64,000 bases of DNA, from NCBI GenBank assembly GCA_965198325.1, contig CBDAPE010000017.1:124001-188000 (forward strand). Reading direction: 5' to 3'. Under the pieces are notes generated by a model that saw nothing but the letters and a program-made list of their open reading frames with translations, searched no databases and was not told the origin of the DNA. The translations under genes were made by a program, and so were the position numbers. Of this stretch, positions 1-8,396 are shown in pieces; position 1 is the stretch's first letter; the number at the start of each line of letters is the position of its first letter. Source of the DNA: CBDAPE01 sp965198325. Its GTDB lineage: Bacteria; Pseudomonadota; Alphaproteobacteria; UBA828; JAPUJA01.

Positions 1-159
1 GGTTTCCTCGTAGGCCGCACCGCCGACCAGCGCTTCGTCAACGGCGAACACCGAATCCGAGCGCTCGTTCAACCAGTCGATCACGCGACGCGTCTGCGCG
101 CAGACCTCGGGCCCGATCCCGTCACCGGGAAGCATGAGAATTGTCTGGATATTGGCCAT
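1..159 (-). CDS. leuB: 3-isopropylmalate dehydrogenase, N-terminal part (cut by window edge)
   Basis: This is the first 53 codons of a reading frame that runs off the left edge of the window. It begins MANIQTILMLPGDGIGPEV, the nucleotide-binding start of the isopropylmalate/isocitrate dehydrogenase family. The family oxidatively decarboxylates 3-isopropylmalate with NAD in the third step of leucine synthesis. The ATG lies 10 bases downstream of the leuD stop, and leuC and leuD precede it on the same strand, so leucine synthesis rather than the TCA cycle or tartrate use is the natural reading. The C-terminal three quarters cannot be seen. Confidence 0.93.
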   Translation of the reverse strand, partial: MANIQTILMLPGDGIGPEVCAQTRRVIDWLNERSDSVFAVDEALVGGAAYEET

Positions 160-169
160 GGACGAAGGT

Positions 170-781
170 TCAAGCCGACAGCCAGGGCAGCGCCTCGCGT
201 TGGCGCACCTCGAACGCGTCGATCTTCTCGGCTTTCTCGAGCGTCAAGCCGATGTCGTCGAGGCCGTTGAGCAAACAATGCTTGCGAAACGGCTCGATGG
301 CGAAGGAAATAGAGCCGCCGTCGGGGCCGGTAATCTCTTGCTTCTCCAGGTCGACGGTCAATTTTGCGTTGGACCCACGCTCGGAATCGTCCAGCAGCTT
401 GTCAAATTCGGCCTGCGGCAGGACTACCGGCAGAATTCCGTTCTTGAAGCAGTTGTTGTAGAAGATGTCGGCGAACGACGGCGCGACGATGCAGCGGATA
501 CCGAAATCGAGGAGCGCCCAAGGGGCGTGCTCGCGGCTTGAGCCGCAACCGAAATTTTCCCCGCCGATGAGGATCTTCGCGCTCCGGTATGCCGCTCGGT
601 TGAGCACGAAGTTTTCGATCTCCTCGCCGTCGGGCGCGTAGCGCATCTCGTCGAACAGATGTTTTCCCAACCCCGTCCGCTTGATCGTCTTGAGAAATTG
701 CTTGGGGATGATCATGTCGGTATCGACATTCATCATCGGGAGCGGCGCAGCAGGGCCCGTCAATGTGATGAATTTTTCCAT
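170..781 (-). CDS. leuD: 3-isopropylmalate dehydratase small subunit
   Basis: A 203-residue protein of normal LeuD length. With LeuC it forms the isomerase that converts 2-isopropylmalate to 3-isopropylmalate. The N-terminus (MEKFITLTGPAAPLPMMNVD) and the central GGENFGCGSSREHAPWAL stretch (about residues 74-91) are the signature of the aconitase swivel domain, whose loop reaches into the active site. The ATG has an AGAGGA ribosome-binding site. It follows leuC by 11 bases and precedes leuB by 10 bases, so the three are almost certainly co-transcribed. No defect is visible. Confidence 0.96.
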   Translation of the reverse strand: MEKFITLTGPAAPLPMMNVDTDMIIPKQFLKTIKRTGLGKHLFDEMRYAPDGEEIENFVLNRAAYRSAKILIGGENFGCGSSREHAPWALLDFGIRCIVAPSFADIFYNNCFKNGILPVVLPQAEFDKLLDDSERGSNAKLTVDLEKQEITGPDGGSISFAIEPFRKHCLLNGLDDIGLTLEKAEKIDAFEVRQREALPWLSA

Positions 782-792
782 CGTACTGTCCT

Positions 793-2199
793 CTAATCGA
801 GTTCGCGAACGTCGACGAAATGCCCGGCGAGCGCCGCCGCCGCCGCCATCTCGGGGCTGACGAGGTGGGTCCGTCCGCCACGCCCCTGGCGGCCCTCGAA
901 ATTGCGATTCGATGTCGAGGCGCAGCGCTGCCCCGGCTCAAGCTTGTCCGCATTCATGGCGAGACACATGGAACACCCGGGCTCCCGCCACTCGAAGCCC
1001 GCCGCGATGAAGATTTTATCGAGCCCTTCTGCTTCCGCCTGGACTTTCACCAAGCCCGACCCCGGTACGATCATGGCGCCGACGCCGTCTGCCACGCTGT
1101 GGTCTTTTGAGATCGCTGCGACGGCGCGGAGATCCTCGATCCGGCCGTTCGTGCACGACCCGATAAAAACTTGGTCGATTGGAATTTCCCTGAGCGGCGT
1201 ACCGGGTTTCAGGCCCATATAGTCGAGCGAGCGCTTCATCGCCTGGCGTTTAGCGTCGTCGGGTTCGTCGGCAGGATCTGGCACGCGCCCCGTAATCGGC
1301 AGCACGTCCTCGGGGCTCGTTCCCCAGGTCACCTGGGGCACGATGTCTTGAGCGGAGAGCGTCACTTCCGTGTCGTAACGTGCGCCATCGTCCGAAGGCA
1401 GCGTCTGCCAGTAGGCGACCGCCTGTTTCCAGGCACCCGCTTTCGGCGCCATCGGGCGACCCATGAGGTAGTCGAAGGTCGTCTCGTCGGGTGCGATGAG
1501 GCCGGCGCGCGCGCCGGCCTCGATTGACATATTGCAGACCGTCATGCGGCCCTCCATCGAGAGCGCCCGGACCGCGTCGCCGGCATATTCGATGACGTGA
1601 CCGGTTCCACCTGCGGTCCCAATTGTGCCGATGATCGCGAGAATCATGTCCTTTGCCGTCACGCCAAGCGGCAAATTGCCGTCCACGGTAATTCGCATGT
1701 TTTTGGCGCGACGTTGAATGAGCGTCTGGGTCGCCAAGACGTGCTCGACCTCGCTCGTGCCGATACCAAAGGCGAGCGCGCCGAATGCCCCGTGTGTCGA
1801 CGTGTGGCTGTCGCCGCAGACGATCGTCATGCCCGGCTGGGTCATGCCTTGTTCCGGCCCGATGATGTGGACGATGCCCTGACGGGGGTCGTCCATTGCG
1901 TAGTACTCGATCCCGAACTCGACGCAATTGGTCTCGAGCGTCTCCACCTGTATCCGGGAGTCTTCCTCTGCGATGCCTCTCGATCGGTCGGTGGTGGGCA
2001 CATTGTGATCGGCGACGGCGAGGGTTGCATCGGGCCGGCGAATCGGATGGCCCGCATTGCGCAAGCCCTCGAACGCCTGGGGACTCGTCACCTCATGGAC
2101 GAGGTGGCGGTCGATATAAATCAGGGCGGCCTCGTCGTCGCTTTCGTCGACGAGATGGTGCTCCCATATCTTGTCAAACAGGGTGCGGGGGCCATTCAT
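793..2199 (-). CDS. leuC: 3-isopropylmalate dehydratase large subunit
   Basis: A 468-residue member of the aconitase superfamily and the large subunit of isopropylmalate isomerase. The start at MNGPRTLFDKIWEHHLV matches the family; the open frame continues about 100 codons further upstream but that part is low-complexity and overlaps rplS. Characteristic blocks include VCGDSHTSTHGAFGALAFGIG, here at about residues 127-147, and the cluster cysteines in VFIGSCTNGRIEDL and EPGCSMCLAMN. The 4Fe-4S cluster acts as Lewis acid in the dehydration/hydration. It lies 61 bases downstream of rplS on the same strand, so it may have its own promoter or be a distal part of the rpsP operon. Confidence 0.96.
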   Translation of the reverse strand: MNGPRTLFDKIWEHHLVDESDDEAALIYIDRHLVHEVTSPQAFEGLRNAGHPIRRPDATLAVADHNVPTTDRSRGIAEEDSRIQVETLETNCVEFGIEYYAMDDPRQGIVHIIGPEQGMTQPGMTIVCGDSHTSTHGAFGALAFGIGTSEVEHVLATQTLIQRRAKNMRITVDGNLPLGVTAKDMILAIIGTIGTAGGTGHVIEYAGDAVRALSMEGRMTVCNMSIEAGARAGLIAPDETTFDYLMGRPMAPKAGAWKQAVAYWQTLPSDDGARYDTEVTLSAQDIVPQVTWGTSPEDVLPITGRVPDPADEPDDAKRQAMKRSLDYMGLKPGTPLREIPIDQVFIGSCTNGRIEDLRAVAAISKDHSVADGVGAMIVPGSGLVKVQAEAEGLDKIFIAAGFEWREPGCSMCLAMNADKLEPGQRCASTSNRNFEGRQGRGGRTHLVSPEMAAAAALAGHFVDVRELD

Positions 2200-2260
2200 G
2201 CCACGGTGCCTTTCACGGGTCTGGTCGGGCAACCGCGCATCCGCGGCAGCCCGGCATGCC

Positions 2261-2704
2261 TTACGGTTCTCCGGCTTCGTTCTCGACGGCCGCCGCCTCG
2301 GCGGATTCGGCGGGCATTTCGGTTGCCGCAGCCATGGCTCTGCGGTCGTCTCGCTTCTCGCGGATGCGGGCGGCCTTGCCCGTGCGGCCCCGGAGGTAGT
2401 AGAGCTTTGCGCGGCGCACATCGCCCCGTCGGACCAGCTCAATCCGTTCAATCTTCGGCGAATAGAGTGGGAATACCCGTTCCACGCCCTCGCCATACGA
2501 GATCTTGCGGACGGTAAAGGACGAATTCAGTCCGCGATTGCGCCGTGCGATGCAAATGCCTTCGTAGGCTTGAATGCGCTCGGTCGTACCCTCCACTACC
2601 TTGACGTGTACGCGAACCGTGTCCCCGGGCGCAAAGTCGGGTAAGGGTTTGTCCTGGGTAAGCTTTGCGATTTGCTCGGATTCAAGTTCTTCAATCATGT
2701 TCAT
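2261..2704 (-). CDS. rplS: 50S ribosomal protein L19
   Basis: A 147-residue L19, a little longer than the roughly 115-130 residues usual for the family because of an alanine/glutamate-rich C-terminus. The body holds the family blocks PGDTVRVHVKVVEGTTERIQ, the IARR segment and FPLYSPKIERIELVRRG. L19 sits at the 30S-50S interface. The start used here is MNMIEELESE; its ATG overlaps the trmD stop as ATGA, and a second in-frame ATG lies two codons later. The position after trmD is the conserved rpsP-rimM-trmD-rplS order. Confidence 0.95.
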   Translation of the reverse strand: MNMIEELESEQIAKLTQDKPLPDFAPGDTVRVHVKVVEGTTERIQAYEGICIARRNRGLNSSFTVRKISYGEGVERVFPLYSPKIERIELVRRGDVRRAKLYYLRGRTGKAARIREKRDDRRAMAAATEMPAESAEAAAVENEAGEP

Positions 2705-3426
2705 GGCCTTGCCCTCGCTCTGTCTTTTTTCGCGGCATGGCGGTCCCACAAATCGGGGCGCCGCTCCTTGGTCAGCCGTTCCGCCTCGGCCCGGCGCCAC
2801 TGGCGGATCTTTTCGTGATGGCCCGACAGCAGGACTTCGGGCACTGCGCGGGACTCCCAAATCTCGGGACGGGTGTAATGGGGGTACTCGAGCAGCCCCT
2901 CCACAAAACTTTCATCAGTGAGCGAGCTCGCCTCGCCCACCACGCCAGGCAACAACCGCACGCAGGCGTCGATCAAGCAGAGGGCCGCCGGCTCACCGCC
3001 GGAAAGTACATAATCCCCCAGGCTGATTTCTTCAACCTCGTGGGCTTGCAGCGCCCGCTCGTCGATACCTTCAAACCGGCCACAAACAAGAATTACACCA
3101 TCGCCGCTTGCCAATTCGCCGACGCGCTCCTGGGTTAACGGCGTGCCGCGGGGCGAGAGATAGATGATCGGACACGCCGGCATATGCTCGCTGGCGCTTC
3201 GGATTGCCGCCGAAACAACATCCGCACGCATCACCATGCCGGGTCCGCCACCAAAAGGCGCATCGTCGACAGCGCCATGTTTATCGCTCGCAAAGGTTCG
3301 CATGTCCACCGTTTCCAAAGCCCATGTGCCATCGCTCAGGGCTCTCCCAGCCAGGGACTGGTTAAGCGGACCAGGAAACATCTCGGGAAACAGCGTAATC
3401 GCCTTGGCAGTCCACATCTGGTTCAT
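2701..3426 (-). CDS. trmD: tRNA (guanine-N1-)-methyltransferase TrmD
   Basis: A 241-residue SPOUT methyltransferase that makes m1G37 next to the anticodon in tRNAs reading CNN/GGN codons and so prevents +1 frameshifting. The trefoil-knot SAM site is visible as YLSPRGTPLTQERV, LVCGRFEGIDERA and EISLGDYVLSGGE (about residues 90-145). ATGA overlaps with both neighbours (rimM upstream and rplS downstream) indicate translational coupling in the conserved ribosomal operon. Length and motifs are normal. Confidence 0.96.
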   Translation of the reverse strand: MNQMWTAKAITLFPEMFPGPLNQSLAGRALSDGTWALETVDMRTFASDKHGAVDDAPFGGGPGMVMRADVVSAAIRSASEHMPACPIIYLSPRGTPLTQERVGELASGDGVILVCGRFEGIDERALQAHEVEEISLGDYVLSGGEPAALCLIDACVRLLPGVVGEASSLTDESFVEGLLEYPHYTRPEIWESRAVPEVLLSGHHEKIRQWRRAEAERLTKERRPDLWDRHAAKKDRARARP

Positions 3427-3980
3427 CGGTCGTTCCGTTCGTGCCTTTCGTTCGCCTCGATCCCGCTCGACGGATCGATAACGACCCGCCCGCCTTCGAG
3501 ATCGACCACCGGCACTGTGTCTCGCGTGAAGCGAATCGTCAGCAAATCACCACCGTCTGCGGCTTCAATCTCCAATAAGTCACCCGCTCCGAATTCCTGG
3601 ATCGCGGCAATCTGTCCCACCACGGTGCCGTCCGGCCGCTCCGCACGAAGTCCAATCAGGTCAACATAGTAGTATTCGTCGGCCGACACCTCGGGCAGAA
3701 AATCACGAGTGACATACAAACCCGTTCCCGTCAGAGCCTCCGCTGCATTACGGTCAGTTACGCCGTCGATCGTCACGATCAGGAGGTCCCGGGAATGACT
3801 GGAAACCGTCATGACGAAACGCCTTGTCCCTGAGTCATCCGACAGCGGTCCATAAGCCGTGAGATCGTCAGGCTTCGCCGTGAAGCTTCGGACCTTGACC
3901 TGGCCCCGAACACCATGCGCTGACTTGATCACACCAAGCTGCACGAGCCGGTTCGGGTCTTGGGACGTTTGCTCGATCAT
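3423..3980 (-). CDS. rimM: Ribosome maturation factor RimM
   Basis: A 185-residue RimM, which binds S19 and assists 30S head maturation. The N-terminal beta-barrel begins VQLGVIKSAHGVRGQVKVRSFT (about residues 13-34). The C-terminal PRC-barrel includes YYYVDLIGL and GDLLEIE. It lies 29 bases after rpsP and overlaps trmD by 4 bases as ATGA. The order is the one usual in proteobacteria, and nothing is unusual apart from a basic tail. Confidence 0.94.
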   Translation of the reverse strand: MIEQTSQDPNRLVQLGVIKSAHGVRGQVKVRSFTAKPDDLTAYGPLSDDSGTRRFVMTVSSHSRDLLIVTIDGVTDRNAAEALTGTGLYVTRDFLPEVSADEYYYVDLIGLRAERPDGTVVGQIAAIQEFGAGDLLEIEAADGGDLLTIRFTRDTVPVVDLEGGRVVIDPSSGIEANERHERNDR

Positions 3981-4009
3981 ATTGCTCCGGGCAACTACCG
4001 CGTCGGCGG

Positions 4010-4696
4010 TTAGTCTTTTTTCTCCTCTTTGACTTCATCCACTGCAGGAGGTTCTTCCGTGGGAGGTTCTTCCGCGGGCGTCTCTTCCGCCGACGCCTGT
4101 ACCGTGGCGGCCTCGTCGGCTGCGGGAGTATCTTCGGCGGGTGCCTCTTCCTCGGGACCCTCGTCGCTCGCGGGAGCGTCTTTGACGGATGTCGCCTCCT
4201 GCGGCGCGACCCGCTCGACCTGCGGCTCCCCGGCTGTCGCGTCCTCGACTGGAGTGTTTTGCATGACGGATTCCGACGTGGGTTTTTCCTCGACGGAGGC
4301 GGTGGCTTCTTCTGCCGGTGTGTCCTCGGTGGGTGTTTCGGCGGGCGCATCTGCCGCGGCCGCGGCTGCTTCCGCTGCTGCCTTCAGTCGCTCCTGGGTT
4401 TTGGTCCGGGGCTTGGCCTTTTGCGGATTATTGAAGCTCGGCGTAGCGACGATCTCGGCCGCGCCCAGAAATTTCGTAACCCGGTCGGTTGGTTGGGCGC
4501 CCACGCTGAGCCAGTGACGGATCCGCTCTTCATTGAGCTTGATCCGGTTCGGATCGTCACGCTTGAGCATCGGGTCGTAGGTTCCAAGTCGCTCGATGAA
4601 ACGACCGTCGCGCGGTCTACGGGAATCGGCGACGACGATCCGGTAAAAGGGGCGCTTCTTGGCTCCCGCGCGGGAGAGGCGAATTTTCAAAGCCAT
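4010..4696 (-). CDS. rpsP: 30S ribosomal protein S16 with a long acidic tail
   Basis: The first roughly 85 residues are a standard S16 (MALKIRLSRAGAKKRPFYRI, GTYDP, the IRHWLSVGAQPTD region), followed by the basic NNPQKAKPRTKTQERLKA linker common in alphaproteobacteria. The protein then continues for about 120 residues of alanine, glutamate, proline and threonine in loose repeats of the type ETPAEE, to 228 residues in total. Most S16 proteins have 80-150. The tail is strongly acidic and probably disordered, and ends EVKEEKKD. The gene follows ffh by 61 bases and leads rimM-trmD-rplS. The tail is real in the sense that the frame is open and in phase; its function is unknown. Confidence 0.93.
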   Translation of the reverse strand: MALKIRLSRAGAKKRPFYRIVVADSRRPRDGRFIERLGTYDPMLKRDDPNRIKLNEERIRHWLSVGAQPTDRVTKFLGAAEIVATPSFNNPQKAKPRTKTQERLKAAAEAAAAAADAPAETPTEDTPAEEATASVEEKPTSESVMQNTPVEDATAGEPQVERVAPQEATSVKDAPASDEGPEEEAPAEDTPAADEAATVQASAEETPAEEPPTEEPPAVDEVKEEKKD

Positions 4697-4757
4697 TGTC
4701 TGGTCAGTCCTCCGTCAGTTAACTGGTCTAATCGTTCATACCGGCTTCAGGCGCGGT

Positions 4758-6110
4758 TCAGGCTCGCGGGATCAGGCCATCGATGCCGTGACGCATCAGG
4801 CCTTTTTCGCCCAGCTTGCTGGCCCGTTTCATCATTCGGCTCATATCCTTGAACTGCTTGAGCAGACGGTTGACGTCTTGCACGGTGGCGCCAGAGCCAC
4901 TGGCTATACGCCGTTTGCGTGAACTGTTGAGCAGCTTCGGATTGCGGCGTTCCCCCGGGGTCATCGAGTCGATGATCGCCGCGCTTCGCGACAGGATCGA
5001 CTCGTCGATATTTGCCTCGGCGAGCTGCTTCTTGACCTTGCCGACGCCGGGCAGCAGTCCCATGAGTCCGTCCATCCCGCCCATCTTGCTCATCTGGCGC
5101 AATTGGTCGCTAAAATCGGCAAGGTCGAATGTGCCTTTTTTGACCTTGCGGGCAAGTTTCTCGGCCTCGTCGTAATCGATGGCCTCGGCGGCCTTCTCGA
5201 CCAGCGAAACCACGTCGCCCATCCCGAGAATGCGCGAAGCGATACGATCGGGGTGAAATGGCTCCAGGGCATCGATCGCTTCGCCGACGCCGATCAATTT
5301 GATCGGGCGTCCGGTTACGGCGCGCATGGACAGCGCCGCGCCGCCCCGCCCGTCGCCGTCGACCCGGGTCAATACGATTCCCGAGAGGCCGACCCGTTCG
5401 TCAAATCCGGATGCGAGATTGACCGCGTCCTGACCGGTCAGGGCATCCGCGACCAACAGGGTTTCGGCGGGGTTTACCGCGTCGCGGACAGCCGCTGCCT
5501 CGGCCATCAGCTCATCGTCGATCTGGAGCCTGCCAGCCGTATCCAGGATAACGGCGTCGTAGCCTTCCAGGCGCCCGATATTCATTGCCCGTTTGGCGAT
5601 CTTCACGGGCGTTTCTCCCGGTTCCACGCCAAGCACGTCGATATCGGCCTGCGCGCCCAGTGTCGCGAGCTGCTCCTGCGCGGCCGGGCGATGAACGTCC
5701 AGCGAGGCGAGTAGAACGCGCTTCTTGTCCCTGTCCGTGAGTCGTCGGGCAAGCTTGGCGCTGGTCGTCGTCTTGCCAGATCCTTGCAGGCCCACCATGA
5801 GGATGGTGGCCGGCGTTGCGGCGCGCAGATCGAGGTCGGCGGTCTCCGTGCCGAGCATTTCGACGAGATGGTCGTGGACGAGCTTTACCACCATCTGGCC
5901 CGGTGTGACACTACGCAGAACGTCCGTGCCCACGGCGCGTTCCTTGACGCCGCCGATGAATTCCTTGACTACAGGCAGTGCAACGTCGGCCTCGAGCAGC
6001 GCGATGCGGACATCGCGAAGCGCGCTTTCGACGTCTGCGTCCGACAACGCGCCGCGCCGGGTCAGCCGGTCAAATACCTCGCTCAGTCGGTCGCTCAAGG
6101 AATCGAACAT
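4758..6110 (-). CDS. ffh: Signal recognition particle protein Ffh
   Basis: A 450-residue SRP GTPase that binds signal sequences on the ribosome together with 4.5S RNA and docks at FtsY. It has the N domain (MFDSLSDRLSEVFDRLTRRG), the G domain with P-loop GLQGSGKTTTSAKLA and the DVHRPAA and DTAGRLQ motifs, and a methionine-rich M domain with SRKRRIASGSG RNA-binding residues. The start MFDSLSDR was chosen because it matches Ffh proteins; the open frame runs 29 codons further into the promoter region. A strong sigma-70-like promoter lies about 115 bases upstream. Its receptor gene ftsY lies on the other strand 2 kb away. Confidence 0.96.
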   Translation of the reverse strand: MFDSLSDRLSEVFDRLTRRGALSDADVESALRDVRIALLEADVALPVVKEFIGGVKERAVGTDVLRSVTPGQMVVKLVHDHLVEMLGTETADLDLRAATPATILMVGLQGSGKTTTSAKLARRLTDRDKKRVLLASLDVHRPAAQEQLATLGAQADIDVLGVEPGETPVKIAKRAMNIGRLEGYDAVILDTAGRLQIDDELMAEAAAVRDAVNPAETLLVADALTGQDAVNLASGFDERVGLSGIVLTRVDGDGRGGAALSMRAVTGRPIKLIGVGEAIDALEPFHPDRIASRILGMGDVVSLVEKAAEAIDYDEAEKLARKVKKGTFDLADFSDQLRQMSKMGGMDGLMGLLPGVGKVKKQLAEANIDESILSRSAAIIDSMTPGERRNPKLLNSSRKRRIASGSGATVQDVNRLLKQFKDMSRMMKRASKLGEKGLMRHGIDGLIPRA

Positions 6111-6223
6111 GTCTCGTCCGTCTCTAAACCTCTGGCCAACGCACAACGCGCCAGCGCGCGAAACTCGCGGACTGACGGGCCCCCACGGGAGCGACATAAG
6201 CTCTGCGGCCTTGGGTCGTGCGG

Positions 6224-6252
6224 AATTTAGGCGGCGGGCAAAGGCAAGTCAA
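6224..6252 (-). promoter_or_regulatory. Predicted sigma-70 promoter for ffh-rpsP operon
   Basis: Read on the minus strand this is TTGACT, a 17-base spacer, then TAAATT, close to the housekeeping consensus with ideal spacing. It lies in the divergent gap between ffh and dapF and points to ffh. It is a sequence match only. Confidence 0.55.
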
Positions 6253-6315
6253 GCGCCGACGCACCGCGCGGAAAGCATTGGACGGGGCCGACACCATCGC
6301 CCTATAACCCCCGCT

Positions 6316-7149
6316 ATGTCACGGATATCATTTCGCAAGATGTGCGGCCTGGGCAACGATTTCGTGGTCATCGACGCGCGTGCAACACCGCTTTTGCTGG
6401 AGCCCGGGCGTGTGCGGGCGATTGCCGATCGCCATACCGGCGTGGGATGCGACCAGCTCATTGTCATCGAGCCCGTCGGCAGCGGCGGGGCGCAAGCCTT
6501 CATGCGAATCTACAATGCCGACGGTGGCGAAGTGGGCGCCTGCGGCAATGGTGCCCGTTGTGTCGGCGCCCTCTTGTTGGACGAGAGCGGATTGGACCGG
6601 GTCACCATCGACACGGCGGCCGGGCAGCTTGAGGCGGAACCCGCTGCGGGTGGTTTCATTCGTGTTGACTTGGGCGAAGCCCGGACCGACTGGCAGGCTA
6701 TTCCGCTCGCCCGGGAGATGGACACGCTCCATCTGACGCTGTCAGCCGGGCCATTCAATGACGCTGTCGGCGTGAACATGGGCAACCCTCACGCGGTATT
6801 TTTCGTCGATGACGCTGAGTCGGCGCCGCTCGGGGAATTCGGCACGGTGCTCGAACACGATCGCCTGTTTCCCGAGCGCGCCAATATCGGTGCTGCTCAG
6901 GTTCTGGGGCTGGGCGGGATCCGTCTTCGCGTCTGGGAGCGGGGTGTCGGCTTGACACAGGCCTGCGGCACCGGCGCTTGCGCAGCGCTGGTGGCCGCGG
7001 CGCGACGCGGACTAACCGAACGGGCGGCGCGGATCGAGCTTGACGGCGGGACACTCGAAATCGAGTGGGCAGCCGATAATCATGTCTGGATGAGCGGACC
7101 AATCGCGACCAGCTTCGAGGGCATGATCGACGTGACGGTGTTGCCATGA
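6316..7149 (+). CDS. dapF: Diaminopimelate epimerase
   Basis: A 277-residue DapF that interconverts LL- and meso-diaminopimelate for lysine and peptidoglycan. The two cysteine acid/base sites are visible in GACGNGARCVGA (about residues 75-86) and QACGTGACAALVA (about residues 217-229), and the substrate region MGNPHAVFFV is intact. The start at MSRISFRKMCGLGNDFVV matches the family. The much longer open frame upstream is the reverse strand of ffh and was rejected. The stop overlaps mtaB as ATGA. A TATAAC hexamer ends only 7 bases before the ATG, so the message could be leaderless. Confidence 0.96.
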   Translation: MSRISFRKMCGLGNDFVVIDARATPLLLEPGRVRAIADRHTGVGCDQLIVIEPVGSGGAQAFMRIYNADGGEVGACGNGARCVGALLLDESGLDRVTIDTAAGQLEAEPAAGGFIRVDLGEARTDWQAIPLAREMDTLHLTLSAGPFNDAVGVNMGNPHAVFFVDDAESAPLGEFGTVLEHDRLFPERANIGAAQVLGLGGIRLRVWERGVGLTQACGTGACAALVAAARRGLTERAARIELDGGTLEIEWAADNHVWMSGPIATSFEGMIDVTVLP

Positions 7150-8396
7150 GCGGGCCCCGCGTCGTGACCTTTGGTTGCCGGCTGAATTCGTTCGAGTCCG
7201 AAGTGATACGCAGCCACGCTGCGTCGGCGGACCTCGACGATGCCGTTGTGGTGAACACCTGTGCGGTGACCGCCGAAGCGGAGCGACAAGCTCGTCAGGC
7301 GATCCGTCGGCTTCGTCGCGAAAGCCCGCAAGCCCGAATAATCGTTACCGGCTGTGCAGCTCAGATCGATCCCGTGCGTTACGGTGCGATGCCCGAGGTC
7401 GACGCGGTGCTCGGAAATCGGGAAAAGCTCGATCCGGCGAGCTACCGGTTGGCCGCGGACCAGCCGATCCGGGCGAGTGACATCATGGTAGCCAGGGAGA
7501 CCGCAGGCCACCTGATCTCCGGCCTCGACGGGCGCACCCGGGCGGTTGTCCAGCTGCAAACCGGCTGCGATCATCGTTGCACTTTTTGCATCATTCCGTT
7601 CGGGCGCGGCAACAGCAGGAGCGTACCGCTAGGCGACGTCGTGACCCAGGTCCGGAAACTGGTTGCGAACGGCTACCGCGAAATCGTTCTCTCGGGCGTG
7701 AATCTGGGGGCTTACGGCCTCGACCTGCCGGGTACGCCCAGCCTCGGCCAGGCGGTTCGCCGTCTGTTGGCTCTCGTGCCAGAATTGCCGCGCGTGCGGC
7801 TGTCCTCGATCGACCCCGTCGAGATCGATATGGAGCTGGAGCGTCTAATCGCCCAGGAGCCACGTCTCATGCCGCACCTTCATTTGAGCATTCAGGCGGG
7901 TGACGATCTCATCCTCAAGCGCATGAAGCGGCGCCATTCACGGAAAGACGTCATTGGGCTCTGTGACAGGCTTCGCCGGGCCCGTCCGGGACTCGTCTTC
8001 GGTGCTGACCTGATCGCAGGCTTTCCCACCGAGTCGGAGGCGATGTTCGAGAATACCCTCACGCTGATCGGCGAAGTCGGGCTGACCTATCTCCACGTGT
8101 TCCCCTATTCGGAACGACCCAATACCCCAGCGGCGCGTATGCCCTCGGTCCCCAAGGCGGTCCGCCGGGAGCGCGCCGCCCGCCTCCGGGCCGCGGGGAA
8201 CGCGGCCGCCCGGACGTTCTTCGAGAGCAAGGTGGGTTCGCTCGCCAACGTGCTGGTTGAGCGGCGCGGGCAGGGCCGCAGCGAGCATTTCGCATCCGTG
8301 GAATTCGAAGGCGCGGACGCGGCGCCGGGTCATATCGCCGCCATGCGCGTAACGGCCGCCCGGGACGACGGGTTGATCGGCCAGGTCATGCCGTGA
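7146..8396 (+). CDS. mtaB: tRNA t6A37 methylthiotransferase MtaB
   Basis: A 416-residue radical SAM methylthiotransferase that converts t6A37 to ms2t6A37 in tRNAs reading ANN codons. Three N-terminal cysteines (in TFGCRLN, NTCAVT and TGCAAQ) hold the auxiliary cluster, and TGCDHRCTFCIIPFGRG carries the CxxxCxxC radical SAM site (around residue 145). A C-terminal TRAM-like part follows. It is distinguished from MiaB and RimO by its shorter N-terminus and the FGCRLN start. The gene overlaps both dapF and ftsY by 4 bases, giving a tightly coupled three-gene operon. Confidence 0.92.
   Translation: MSGPRVVTFGCRLNSFESEVIRSHAASADLDDAVVVNTCAVTAEAERQARQAIRRLRRESPQARIIVTGCAAQIDPVRYGAMPEVDAVLGNREKLDPASYRLAADQPIRASDIMVARETAGHLISGLDGRTRAVVQLQTGCDHRCTFCIIPFGRGNSRSVPLGDVVTQVRKLVANGYREIVLSGVNLGAYGLDLPGTPSLGQAVRRLLALVPELPRVRLSSIDPVEIDMELERLIAQEPRLMPHLHLSIQAGDDLILKRMKRRHSRKDVIGLCDRLRRARPGLVFGADLIAGFPTESEAMFENTLTLIGEVGLTYLHVFPYSERPNTPAARMPSVPKAVRRERAARLRAAGNAAARTFFESKVGSLANVLVERRGQGRSEHFASVEFEGADAAPGHIAAMRVTAARDDGLIGQVMP

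Noticed and set aside
4029..4517. Ser/Ala-rich frame on the plus strand opposite the S16 tail
   Set aside because: Its composition is simply the complement of the ETPAEE repeats in rpsP; no start signal or domain.
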